A stretch of 44,703 nt of DNA from Alphaproteobacteria bacterium (GTDB lineage: Bacteria; Pseudomonadota; Alphaproteobacteria; UBA2136; UBA6156). A program made the position numbers and the translations under genes. Positions 31,809 to 40,335 of the stretch are shown piece by piece. The notes under the pieces were generated by a model. The model had not been told where the DNA came from. It made no database searches and worked only from the letters and a program-made list of their open reading frames with translations. Location of the stretch: NCBI GenBank assembly GCA_027483385.1, contig JAIXUT010000155.1, positions 1 through 44,703 of the forward strand. Reading direction: 5' to 3'. Position 1 is the stretch's first letter; every line of letters starts with the position of its first letter.

Positions 31809-32140
31809 GCGTGGGGCTCCGCAATCCGGACCGAAACCAATGGAAAAAGCTGATCGTACTGCATCAGGTTAATTAAATTGCGCACATGGGCGTTGAGTAC
31901 ATTGGCCAATTTTATGGTGCAGCCAATCTTCACGGCCTCGCTTTGGGCCAACGCCAACAACCCAAGGCCGGTGGAATCGATGTAGGTCACTTCGGCACAA
32001 TCAAGCAAGAGTTCCCGTGGGGCCCGCGCCAGGGCGGCCCGAATCCCATCCCGAAAAGATGCGGCCTGGCTGGCACCCATGGTGGTGGGCAAGCGCAAGG
32101 CAACACTGGTGTTACTTACAACTATCAAGGGCATTGGCAT
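31805..32140 (-). CDS. STAS-domain protein (anti-sigma factor antagonist)
   Basis: LLLDCAEVTYIDSTGLGLLALAQ with the conserved DS(T)GLG; ATGA overlap with the downstream switch gene. Confidence 0.9.
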   Translation of the reverse strand: MPMPLIVVSNTSVALRLPTTMGASQAASFRDGIRAALARAPRELLLDCAEVTYIDSTGLGLLALAQSEAVKIGCTIKLANVLNAHVRNLINLMQYDQLFPLVSVRIAEPHA

Positions 32141-32334
32141 TCAAGGGCGCTCTCTTTTCTCTCTGGCATGATGCTGCCATAAGTTTACAGATTTACCACA
32201 ACCAATGGTTGTAAGGCTACGATTAATGCACAGCCCTCTGGGTTTTATATCACTTAAGTATGATGAAGGATGAAGCAATTGCAGGAAAAAGCGTCAGCAA
32301 ACCCAAAATAACCCTTGCACCCCAATTTGATTTA

Positions 32335-32352
32335 TGTACATTAATACGTACA
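32335..32352. promoter_or_regulatory. Candidate SOS/LexA-type operator upstream of recA
   Basis: TGTAC-ATTAATAC-GTACA inverted repeat 17 nt before the recA ATG, overlapping a plausible -10 region (TTGCAC, 16 nt, TACATT). Confidence 0.4.
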
Positions 32353-32368
32353 AAGAAAGATTGAAGCC

Positions 32369-33439
32369 ATGGCCGCCAAGGAAAAAGTTACCCAACTCTC
32401 GTCAGCAACCAATGCCGAAAACACCGCCCGTGGCAAGGCACTGGAAGCCGCGCTGGCACAAATCGAAAAAAGCTTTGGCAAGGGCAGTATTCTTTCCCTT
32501 TCTGCCGATGCCGTGGAAAAAAATATCGATGTGGTCAGCACGGGTTCGCTCGGGCTGGATATTGCCCTGGGCGTGGGCGGCCTGCCAAAAGGGCGGATTA
32601 TTGAAATTTACGGCCCCGAAAGCAGCGGGAAAACCACACTTACCCTGCAAGTGGTGGCCGAGGCGCAGAAAATGGGCGGCACCTGCGCGTTCATCGATGC
32701 CGAACACGCGCTTGATACCGAATACGCCCGGAAAATTGGCGTAAATCTGGATGGTTTGCTGGTCAGCCAGCCCGATAACGGCGAACAGGCGCTGGAAATT
32801 TGTAACACGTTAGTAAGCAGCGGGGCTGTGGATGTGGTGGTGGTGGATAGCGTGGCCGCGCTCACCCCACGGGCAGAAATTGAAGGCGAAATGGGCGATA
32901 GCCACGTCGGCCTGCATGCCCGCCTGATGAGCCAGGCCCTGCGCAAACTGACGGGGACTATTTCCCGCAGCAACTGCATGGTGATATTTATTAACCAGAT
33001 TCGAATGAAGATCGGTGTGATGTTCGGCAACCCCGAAACCACCACCGGCGGCAATGCGCTGAAGTTCTATGCCAGTGTCCGCATGGATATCCGCCGCACT
33101 GGAGCGATTAAGAACGGCGAGGAAATTGTTGGCAACACCACGCGCGTGAAGGTGGTGAAAAACAAGGTTGCGCCACCGTTTCGGGAAGCTATTTTTGATA
33201 TTATGTATGGCGAGGGGATTTCCCACACCGGTGAAATTGTGGATTTAGGTGTGGCCCATGGCATTGTTGAAAAAGCTGGCGCATGGTTTAGCTACAATGG
33301 CGAGCGGATTGGCCAAGGGCGCGAAAATAGCAAGAACTTCCTGCGCGACAACCCAAGTGTAATGGCCCAAATCGAGGCCGCAATTCGGGCCAAGGGTACG
33401 CCGACAGTGGCCACAGTCAGTGCCGACGACGCGGCCTAA
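32369..33439 (+). CDS. recA: Recombinase RecA
   Basis: [109 protein letters not shown]. Confidence 0.99.
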   Translation: MAAKEKVTQLSSATNAENTARGKALEAALAQIEKSFGKGSILSLSADAVEKNIDVVSTGSLGLDIALGVGGLPKGRIIEIYGPESSGKTTLTLQVVAEAQKMGGTCAFIDAEHALDTEYARKIGVNLDGLLVSQPDNGEQALEICNTLVSSGAVDVVVVDSVAALTPRAEIEGEMGDSHVGLHARLMSQALRKLTGTISRSNCMVIFINQIRMKIGVMFGNPETTTGGNALKFYASVRMDIRRTGAIKNGEEIVGNTTRVKVVKNKVAPPFREAIFDIMYGEGISHTGEIVDLGVAHGIVEKAGAWFSYNGERIGQGRENSKNFLRDNPSVMAQIEAAIRAKGTPTVATVSADDAA

Positions 33440-33447
33440 GAATAACT

Positions 33448-33480
33448 GGGTGCGAGGGGTTGACCATGCCCTTCGCACCC
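33448..33480. terminator. Strong hairpin between recA and tRNA-Asp
   Basis: GGGTGCGAGGGG-TTGACCATG-CCCTTCGCACCC, 12-bp stem with one G.U; no T tract. Confidence 0.5.
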
Positions 33481-33503
33481 CCTATATAAAGCGGGTTACG
33501 CGC

Positions 33504-33580
33504 GGAGGCGTAGCTCAGTTGGTTAGAGTATCGCCTTGTCACGGCGAGGGTCGCGGGTTCGAGTCCCGTCGCTTCCGCCA
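33504..33580 (+). tRNA. tRNA-Asp(GTC)
   Basis: GGAGGCG/CGCTTCC acceptor stem, TCGCC-TTGTCAC-GGCGA anticodon arm, GCGGG-TTCGAGT-CCCGT T arm, encoded CCA. Confidence 0.95.
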
Positions 33581-33688
33581 GTTTCACCGAAGGTGAACAA
33601 ACCTAATGGGGGTGCAGGGGGCATAGCCCACTGCAAATTTAGCGTACACCTGAATGCAGCCGGTTTGCGTAAGCAAACATGAGGCGTA
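33542..33688 (+). repeat. Copy A of imperfect tandem duplication (tRNA-Asp 3' half plus three-hairpin tail)
   Basis: cggcgagggtcgcgggttcgagtcccg...ccgcca, then hairpins TTCACC-GAA-GGTGAA (33583-33597), TGCAGGGGGC-ATA-GCCCACTGCA (33613-33635), GTTTGC-GTAA-GCAAAC (33663-33678). Confidence 0.85.
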
Positions 33689-33706
33689 AGCAAGTTTTTA
33701 CATGAA

Positions 33707-33798
33707 TTGAGTTGGTAAGAGTCTCGCCAAATTATAAGTTGTGCACCTGCGGTGCAACACGGCGCAGGTCGCGGGTTCGAGTCCCGACCCTTCCGCCA
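33707..33798 (+). pseudogene. Degenerate tRNA-Asp-like sequence with insertion in the anticodon loop
   Basis: gagttggtaagagtctcgcc[aaattataagttgtgcacctgcggtgcaacac]ggcgcaggtcgcgggttcgagtcccgacccttccgcca. T arm and CCA kept; 5' acceptor strand lost. Confidence 0.75.
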
Positions 33799-33905
33799 AT
33801 TTCACCGAAGGTGAACAAACCTAAGGGGGGTTGCAGGGGGCATAGCCCCTGTAAATGTAATAAATACCCCGAGCAGCCAGTTCGCGTCAGCGAACATAGG
33901 CATTA
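33760..33905 (+). repeat. Copy B of imperfect tandem duplication
   Basis: cggcgcaggtcgcgggttcgagtcccg...ccgcca, then TTCACC-GAA-GGTGAA (33801-33815), TTGCAGGGGGC-ATA-GCCCCTGTAA (33831-33854), GTTCGC-GTCA-GCGAAC (33880-33895). Confidence 0.85.
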
Positions 33906-34008
33906 AAATTAGTTTAGAATTCTTTCTTTTTTGTTGATGGAATCTTAAAAACCCCTTGCCAAGCCGTGCGTTATACGTAAGGTAAAGGAATAAGAGGGGA
34001 CGCAACAG

Positions 34009-34311
34009 ATGTCGGAAAAAACACTCACCCGCATGGATTTGGCCGAAGCGGTATATGCTGAAGTAGGCCTGACCCGTAAAGCTGCGCAACAATTGGTGGA
34101 TGATGTCTTCGAAGAACTCTCCAAAACCTTGGAAAAGGGCGAAACTGTTAAGCTTTCTACGTTTGGTAATTTTTCGGTGCGTAGCAAACGTCAACGGATG
34201 GGCCGTAACCCGAAAACGGGTGTTGAAGTGCCAATTACGCCGCGTCGTGTGCTCACGTTTCGGGCCAGCCATATTCTCAAAGATCGCGTAAACGGCAAAC
34301 AGCCCAAGTAA
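34009..34311 (+). CDS. ihfA: Integration host factor subunit alpha
   Basis: [72 protein letters not shown]; followed by a MerR gene as in other alphaproteobacteria. Confidence 0.97.
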   Translation: MSEKTLTRMDLAEAVYAEVGLTRKAAQQLVDDVFEELSKTLEKGETVKLSTFGNFSVRSKRQRMGRNPKTGVEVPITPRRVLTFRASHILKDRVNGKQPK

Positions 34312-34322
34312 AGCAAGTCATC

Positions 34323-34694
34323 GTGGCGCGTTTGAAAGCTCCAGCGCCCGAGGTTGGGCCCACGCCCAAACGGGCAGGGGCTTATCTTACCATTGCCGAA
34401 ATGGCTGCCGAGCTGAATGTCGCCACCCATGTGCTACGCTTTTGGGAAAGCAAGTTCCCGATTTTGCAGCCGATGAAGGCCGCAGGCGGTCGCCGCTTTT
34501 ATCATGCAGAAGCGGCGGCGATCGCCCGTTATATTCGTGATTTGCTGTATGTGCAAAAGCTTACCATTTCTGGGGCACAGGCTGCGCTGGGGAAACAAAA
34601 ACCGAAGTCGGTGATTGCCAGTAATGCGTTAAATACTGGCCATTTGGCCCACGAAGTTGGCCAGATTATTGCCACGCTTGAAGGGCGTGCTTGA
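34323..34694 (+). CDS. MerR family transcriptional regulator
   Basis: YLTIAEMAAELNVATHVLRFWESKFPILQPMKAAGGRRFYHAEAAAIARYIRDLLY; GTG start. Confidence 0.93.
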   Translation: MARLKAPAPEVGPTPKRAGAYLTIAEMAAELNVATHVLRFWESKFPILQPMKAAGGRRFYHAEAAAIARYIRDLLYVQKLTISGAQAALGKQKPKSVIASNALNTGHLAHEVGQIIATLEGRA

Positions 34695-35341
34695 TGCGCC
34701 GCATTATTTGGGTTGCCTGCGTGCTTGGTGCGGGTATGGTCTCGGCACAAGAGGCGACTTCGCCCACAACCGCCGTGGCATCGAATGACCCGGCCGCCGC
34801 CCGCCTGATCTGGCTGGATAAACAAACCAACAGCCGCACCGCCTTTACGCTGGCCGCCGGTGCGGCGCAAACGTTTGGCACCATGGCAGTGCGGCTGGAA
34901 CGCTGCGCCATGGACGTGCATAATCAGCTGAACACCGACGCAGCCTGGTTGGTGGTGAGTGAACCAGGCCGTGGTACCGACTGGTTTGCGGGTTGGATGA
35001 TTAATACCCTGCCCGAAGTGGCCACGCTCGACCACCCTCGCTACGATTTGCAACTGGTCGGCTGCGGTAGCCAATCACGCAAAAAAGCTGGCCCGGTGGC
35101 GCGGAGCGGTAAAATGGAGCAGGGAGTTGACACCGAAACCGCAGCGCCCGCCGATGGTAGCGACCCATATTACGTATCAGGCCTTGAAAATAGCGTAACG
35201 CCGACCACGTCCCAACCGGCCACCACCTTGCCCGAAGCCCCCACCACGCCTGCAACCCCTGTGCTGGATGAATCCGCGGCGCCTAGTGCCCCCGCGCCCG
35301 CCCAAGACCAGCTGCACAACATGATGGACGGGGTTTACTAA
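34691..35341 (+). CDS. DUF2155 domain-containing protein, predicted secreted
   Basis: N-terminal signal-like sequence; LDKQTNSRTAFTLAAGAAQTFGTMAVRLERC...WFAGWMINTLPEVATLDHPRYDLQLVGC matches DUF2155. Confidence 0.85.
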   Translation: MMRRIIWVACVLGAGMVSAQEATSPTTAVASNDPAAARLIWLDKQTNSRTAFTLAAGAAQTFGTMAVRLERCAMDVHNQLNTDAAWLVVSEPGRGTDWFAGWMINTLPEVATLDHPRYDLQLVGCGSQSRKKAGPVARSGKMEQGVDTETAAPADGSDPYYVSGLENSVTPTTSQPATTLPEAPTTPATPVLDESAAPSAPAPAQDQLHNMMDGVY

Positions 35342-35376
35342 GTATCGAGAATCTTGAATCCAGTTTGCATGAGGCG

Positions 35377-37623
35377 TTAAACGCCATATCGTGCAGCAAA
35401 CGTGCGGATATCTTCAAACGCGACCCCCATAGCACTCAGCAGTTCTTCTTTGTGGCTGCCTGCAGGAATCTTCTCGGCTTGGGCGGCGATTGAGCTTAAG
35501 CCAAAAAGCCCTAAACTGGCAGCTGAACCCTTCAAACGGTGCGCCGTTTTGCACCAGTCATCGCTACCAAACTCGGATTCGCTGAGGGTTTCCAAGCTTT
35601 GACTGGTGTTTTCCATGAACAACTCGAGCAAGCGTTGGCTCGTCGCCATATCGCCACCCGTCAGGGTTTCAAACAGGCTGGTATTGACCACCACATTTGT
35701 ATCGATCGCCACACTGGCCACCTCACTGCTGGCAATCGGGAGCGGGAGCTGAGCGCTGAGGTCGGCGCCCTGTGCGTTGGCCCATTTTTCCAGGAGCTGT
35801 TTCAGTTTATCCAAGGAAACGGGCTTGGTCAGGTAATCACTCATGCCCGCCTCTAAACACTGGGTGCGGTGCTCCTTCATCGCGTTGGCAGTAAGCGCCA
35901 CAATCGGGACTGGCAGGCGGCCTTCTTCCATTTCATAAGCGCGGATGGCGCTGGCGCTTGCTGGGCCATTCATGATGGGCATATTCATATCCATCAGCAC
36001 CAAGGCAAACGGGGTTTCAGGGGTAGCACGGGTTGCCATTTGCAAGCCTTCTTGGCCGTTGTTTGCCAGCACACCTTCGGCGCCCAGCTGCTTCAACAGC
36101 GCTATAATGACCTGCTGGTTCACGGGGTCATCTTCCACCACCAACACGCGGCCATAGAGGTTTTCGGCCACCAATTCTGTGCGGCTTTCCCGACGGCCAT
36201 ACTCGCGCAGCTCGCGTAAGCTGTGGCGGGTGATGAGCCCATCAAAGAGTGGGTTTTTATCGGTCATCCGGCCCAGCACAACGCGCAGCATATCCAATAA
36301 CTCGTGGGGCAAGTGAGGCTTCAATAGGTAACCTTCAAAGCCAACTTCTTCAAAGCGTTTGGCATCACCGCGTTGCCCCAGGCTGGTGTGGAGCACCATA
36401 TGCATAGCCGGACGCAGCCGATGAAGTTCTTTCCCCAGCAATAATCCGTTGCTGTCGGGCAGTTGGTTGTCAATCAGCGCCGCACTGAAAGGCTGCGTTT
36501 GCACGGCATGAAGGGCAGCCGCGGCGCTTTCGACTTCTGTTACCAACATCCCAACACCCCCCAAAATTTCCTTAATAATTCGGCGGTTCAGGGGGTGGTC
36601 ATCTACCACCAATACACGGCGGTGCTTAAGTTCTGCCAAAGGAGGCAACGCCACCCGCCCTTCAGGGAGCGGGGTTGGGTCAAGTTCAAGGGTAAACTTA
36701 ACTTGAAAGGTTGAACCCTGGCCGAGCGTACTCATGACGCCAATCTCACCCGCCATCAGGCGGCTTAATTCGCGGCAGATGGCGAGCCCCAAGCCAGTTC
36801 CCCCATATTTACGGGTAGTTCCTGCTTCAGCTTGGGCAAAGCGGTGAAATAGATTTTGCTGTTGGGCTTCGGTCATCCCAATCCCGGTATCGGTCACTTC
36901 AAGGCTAAAACACGCATGACCTTCGGCCGTAGCTTCGGTGGTTTGTTGAAAGTTGACATGAATATAACCTTGCTCGGTAAACTTCACGGCATTGCCCAGC
37001 AGGTTGGTAATGATTTGACGGAAACGGGCTGGGTCGCCCACCACGCGGCAGGGGTGGGTTGGGTCGTGCTGAATGATCACGTCAACACCTTTTTGGCGCG
37101 CCATGGAAACAAAAGTTTCAGCCACATCATTCACGCAGCTGGCGGCATCGAAGGGGACATGTTCGAGGGAAAGTTGGCCCGCTTCAATCTTGGCCACATC
37201 CAGTACATCGTTAAGAATCAGCAGAAGCTGTTCCGAACTTTTACGAATTGTTGCCACATACTCGACCTGTCGTTCGTTCAGGTTCATCTGGCCAAAGAGT
37301 TCCAGCATCCCCAAAATCCCGTTCAACGGCGTACGAATTTCGTGGCTCATGTTGGCCAGGAAGTCGGTCTTGGCTTGGTCGGCTGCGGCCACTTGGGCCA
37401 AGAGCGCGGCCTGTTCATGGCGGTTGGCCTTTAAAGCTTCCACCACATACCACACCGTTAAGCCTAACAGAGGGAGGAGGATAAGGATTGCCAGTTCCAT
37501 TGTTTGGTGCCAAAACGGCGGCAAATAAGGCGCAATAGCGGCCACCAACAAACACCCAAACAGCGCGCCCGTAAGCGCAATGACCCGACGTGTCAAAGTT
37601 TCAGGTGTAGGCGCAAAGTGCAT
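35377..37623 (-). CDS. Hybrid sensor histidine kinase (TM-HisKA-HATPase-REC-REC-Hpt)
   Basis: FLANMSHEIRTPLNGILGMLELF, GNAVKFTEQG, KYGGTGLGLAICREL, two receiver domains (VLVVDDHPLNRR, VLVVEDDPVNQQ), Hpt AHRLKGSAASLG. Confidence 0.96.
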   Translation of the reverse strand: MHFAPTPETLTRRVIALTGALFGCLLVAAIAPYLPPFWHQTMELAILILLPLLGLTVWYVVEALKANRHEQAALLAQVAAADQAKTDFLANMSHEIRTPLNGILGMLELFGQMNLNERQVEYVATIRKSSEQLLLILNDVLDVAKIEAGQLSLEHVPFDAASCVNDVAETFVSMARQKGVDVIIQHDPTHPCRVVGDPARFRQIITNLLGNAVKFTEQGYIHVNFQQTTEATAEGHACFSLEVTDTGIGMTEAQQQNLFHRFAQAEAGTTRKYGGTGLGLAICRELSRLMAGEIGVMSTLGQGSTFQVKFTLELDPTPLPEGRVALPPLAELKHRRVLVVDDHPLNRRIIKEILGGVGMLVTEVESAAAALHAVQTQPFSAALIDNQLPDSNGLLLGKELHRLRPAMHMVLHTSLGQRGDAKRFEEVGFEGYLLKPHLPHELLDMLRVVLGRMTDKNPLFDGLITRHSLRELREYGRRESRTELVAENLYGRVLVVEDDPVNQQVIIALLKQLGAEGVLANNGQEGLQMATRATPETPFALVLMDMNMPIMNGPASASAIRAYEMEEGRLPVPIVALTANAMKEHRTQCLEAGMSDYLTKPVSLDKLKQLLEKWANAQGADLSAQLPLPIASSEVASVAIDTNVVVNTSLFETLTGGDMATSQRLLELFMENTSQSLETLSESEFGSDDWCKTAHRLKGSAASLGLFGLSSIAAQAEKIPAGSHKEELLSAMGVAFEDIRTFAARYGV

Positions 37624-37641
37624 AGAATTAGCTTTCCTGAG

Positions 37642-38634
37642 TTAGGCTTTGGGGCAAGCTTTGGTAATGGCTTGCTGTAATTTATCGCGCGTAAAAGGCT
37701 TTGCCAAAAAGCCTTTGGCACCCGCTTGCGTGGCAGTGGTAAGGTTGGCTTGTGTGGCATTGGCGGTTAGCATCACCACATGGGCGGTATTATCGGTTGT
37801 GGTGAGGAGTTTAAGCAGGGAAAGCCCGTCTACATCGGGGAGGCCAATATCGAGAAACACCACATCGGGCATGTGGCGGGCATAAAGCTGGGCGGCGGCT
37901 TCAGCATGCTTGGCGACCACGACCTGTACCGTACTCCCGAGCAAAGTCTCCAACAGCAACCCTGTACTTGGGTCATCTTCGACAATCATCACCAAGGGGG
38001 TTGCACGCTGGCTGCGTTGTTTGTGGCTCAGTGGGCTTGCCAGTAAAATCTGTTGTACACTTTCCAGCTGGCGTTGCTGAATAAATTTGGCCTCCTCTGC
38101 ACGGGCGGCCTGCAAGCGTACTTCACAACTCTTGGCCCAGCTTTTTAAGGCGAGTGCACTTTGGCCTAAATCGGCCACCATCACGGTGGTGCGGGGGGCT
38201 TCATCTTCTCCCACCACCAAGGCTGCAACACAATTAACCAACTTGACCAACCCCTCTTTGGCCGGATGATAAAGTACCAATGCCAGACGGTTATCGGGGA
38301 GTAACATCACCCAGGCATCGCGTTCCAAGGTTACGAGAGTGGGGATTAACCCCGCGAGCTGGCTACGTTGCGCAGGTTGCGCCCAGTGGCGGCTTTGAAA
38401 GGTGGGGGGGGCCAACAGTAAAGCCTTCCAGCCTGGCGCAGGGTCTTGAAATTGTGAGACCAAACCTTCTAAAGTTTCGAGCGCCTCGCGGCTGGCCACC
38501 ACATGGCAGCGGGGTGGGGGGGCGGCTTCACTCCCTTTGCGCCAGGCTTGGCCTGCATTCCAGAATGGGTCGAACAGGGTAAGGGTGCTGGTGACGGTGT
38601 TTGCCAAGAGATTCGGTTTGCGTGGGTCAGACAT
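37642..38634 (-). CDS. Response regulator with C-terminal receiver and uncharacterised N-terminal region
   Basis: VMIVEDDPSTGLLLETLLG...PDVVFLDIGLPDVDGLSLLKLL...GFLAKPF at the C-terminus; about 200 N-terminal residues not recognised. Start MSDPRKP. Confidence 0.85.
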   Translation of the reverse strand: MSDPRKPNLLANTVTSTLTLFDPFWNAGQAWRKGSEAAPPPRCHVVASREALETLEGLVSQFQDPAPGWKALLLAPPTFQSRHWAQPAQRSQLAGLIPTLVTLERDAWVMLLPDNRLALVLYHPAKEGLVKLVNCVAALVVGEDEAPRTTVMVADLGQSALALKSWAKSCEVRLQAARAEEAKFIQQRQLESVQQILLASPLSHKQRSQRATPLVMIVEDDPSTGLLLETLLGSTVQVVVAKHAEAAAQLYARHMPDVVFLDIGLPDVDGLSLLKLLTTTDNTAHVVMLTANATQANLTTATQAGAKGFLAKPFTRDKLQQAITKACPKA

Positions 38635-38835
38635 GATAAGGGCTCCACCCACCTTATCATGGTAGGATGTTTAACTGCTGACATTGTATGTTGCGTTGCA
38701 AAATTATTATTTATCAAACAGATAAATGAAAATAACCAAACAGTAATAAAAAACTTCAATAATAATTTCTAAAGTTTTATGGCTCAAGGCCTCGTGAAGG
38801 CTTCCTGCGTACGCTCTTTTTGGGCCGGCGCACGC

Positions 38836-38862
38836 GCAGGGTTCAACTCCCCTACCAGCTCC
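38836..38862 (+). other. tmRNA/tRNA 3'-end-like fragment
   Basis: GCAGGGTTCAACTCCCCTACCAGCTCC resembles the T arm plus acceptor 3' strand of tmRNA (E. coli ends ...GGGTTCAACTCCCGCCAGCTCCACCA). No CCA and no tmRNA body nearby. Confidence 0.35.
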
Positions 38863-38908
38863 GTTTTACAGCAAAGCCCCCGCAAGGGGGGCTTCACTGT
38901 AAAAACCG

Positions 38909-39001
38909 TGGCGGAGCGGGGGGGATTCGAACCCCCGATACTCCTTTTGAGAGTATGACGATTTAGCAAACCGTTGCCTTCAGCCACTCGGCCACCGCTC
39001 C
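38909..39001 (-). tRNA. tRNA-Ser(GCT)
   Basis: Reverse strand GGAGCGGTGGCCGAGTGGCTGAAGGCAACGGTTTGCTAAATCGT...long variable arm...GGGGGTTCGAATCCCCCCCGCTCCGCCA. Confidence 0.95.
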
Positions 39002-39104
39002 AACAATTTGGCTATGCCGCAAGGGCAGGGGCTGTGTCAACCCACAACTACCTGGGCGATGCTCAAGTGGCTGCGCAAAAAAGTTTCAACCAACCATGCA
39101 GCGC

Positions 39105-40139
39105 TTAGCGGCGGCTGGCGCGGCGCCAGTCGCGCAGCAGCTGTTCGGTGCGGCCATTGCGCGCCTGCTCGTAGGCTTCTTGGCGGGTTTCCCGAATGAA
39201 CGGGAAGGGGTTCAGCGCCACATCGTTACGCCGCACTTCAAAGTGCAAATGGGGCCCGGTGCTACGGCCCGTATTGCCAAGCAGGCCAATTAAGTCGCCG
39301 GCCTGCACGCGGCGGTCTTCCTGCGCAATCGCGCGGGAAAGGTGGCCGTAACGGGTCATGAAGCCATTTTTGTGGGTAATTTCAACGGTATTGCCATAGC
39401 CCATGCGCCAGCCACTGAAGCTGACCACGCCATCGGCCGCGGCGACAATTGGGCTACCAACCCTGTCGGCAAAATCCATCCCTGCATGCCAGGCGCGGCC
39501 ACCCCGCACGGGGTCGATGCGCCAGCCAAACGGCGAGGTGAGGCGATAGCTGGCGGTCATCATCGGCCAGAAGTAAGGAATACCGGTATCGATTTGCGGC
39601 CCCAAGCTGGCCCGAATAGCCATCGCCAACGTGGTTTCCAGCGCCAGTTCGGCAAAATCGGCGCGGTCTTGCACCTGGTTAATTTCGCCCAGTACTGCAT
39701 CCACATTGGGGGTAAGTTTAGGTTCCGGTACGTTGAGGCCACCCTTGGCCTCATCACCAATTGTGTTGCTAAACAAAATGCCGTCGGCTTTCAGTTTATT
39801 GGCCAAGGCGTTGAAGCGGTCGAGCCTTGCTTGCAGCACCCCCAGTTCCTGGGCAATGGTTTTAAGTTGCTCGCGTTCGGCGTCGCGCTGGGCACGCAGT
39901 TCGGCAATAATATCGAGATAGTACTGAATTTCGGTGTTGCCCGTCAGGCTGGCTTTAAGTCTGGAACCCGCCAAGTCGCCCGCCAGCATCATCCCGACCC
40001 AGCCCGAAAGCGTAAACATCACGGCAAAAATCAGCCATGCCGCCCGAAACTTAAGGGTGTGCAGGCCCCCGGTTTCGGTAAATGCTACCGAAAGCGTGAG
40101 GTGATGGTTCCACCAGCGACGGAATTGTTGCGGAATCAT
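39105..40139 (-). CDS. M23 family metallopeptidase, membrane-anchored
   Basis: RGGRAWHAGMDFADRVGSPIVAAADGVVSFSGWRMGYGNTVEITHKNGFMTRYGHLS...GNTGRSTGPHLHFEVRRN; N-terminal TM. Confidence 0.95.
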   Translation of the reverse strand: MIPQQFRRWWNHHLTLSVAFTETGGLHTLKFRAAWLIFAVMFTLSGWVGMMLAGDLAGSRLKASLTGNTEIQYYLDIIAELRAQRDAEREQLKTIAQELGVLQARLDRFNALANKLKADGILFSNTIGDEAKGGLNVPEPKLTPNVDAVLGEINQVQDRADFAELALETTLAMAIRASLGPQIDTGIPYFWPMMTASYRLTSPFGWRIDPVRGGRAWHAGMDFADRVGSPIVAAADGVVSFSGWRMGYGNTVEITHKNGFMTRYGHLSRAIAQEDRRVQAGDLIGLLGNTGRSTGPHLHFEVRRNDVALNPFPFIRETRQEAYEQARNGRTEQLLRDWRRASRR

Positions 40140-40335
40140 TTTTTTAAAGTGTCGGCAGCCTAGGGTGCCGTCAAGCTATCTTACACGTGGCTGAAGGTTG
40201 AAGCGGTTTGTCTGCCCAGATGGGTGGCAGAAGGGTTGCGGTTTAAACACATTGGCGGCAGGTTTGCCCTACGCATGAGGGGCCTGTCAAGCCTTAATCG
40301 GTAAAGCTAAAACTTGCAGAAAGAAAGATAAAACA

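Noticed and set aside
33542-33905. CRISPR array
   Set aside because: Only two imperfect copies of a long unit derived from a tRNA; no regular short repeats or spacers, and no cas genes in the window.
33712-33906. 64-aa ORF over the tRNA-like repeat
   Set aside because: RRRSRVRVPTLPP is a translated tRNA T arm; not a real gene.
35359-35410. GTTTGC...GCAAAC flanking GGCGTTAAACGCC as another copy of the tRNA-Asp hairpin element
   Set aside because: Overlaps the end of the histidine kinase coding sequence and lacks hairpins 1 and 2; probably a coincidental or terminator-like inverted repeat.
38784-38987. 67-aa minus-strand ORF
   Set aside because: Runs through tRNA-Ser and the tmRNA-like fragment (GGSNPPRSATVF, ELVGELNPARAP are typical translated tRNA/tmRNA ends).
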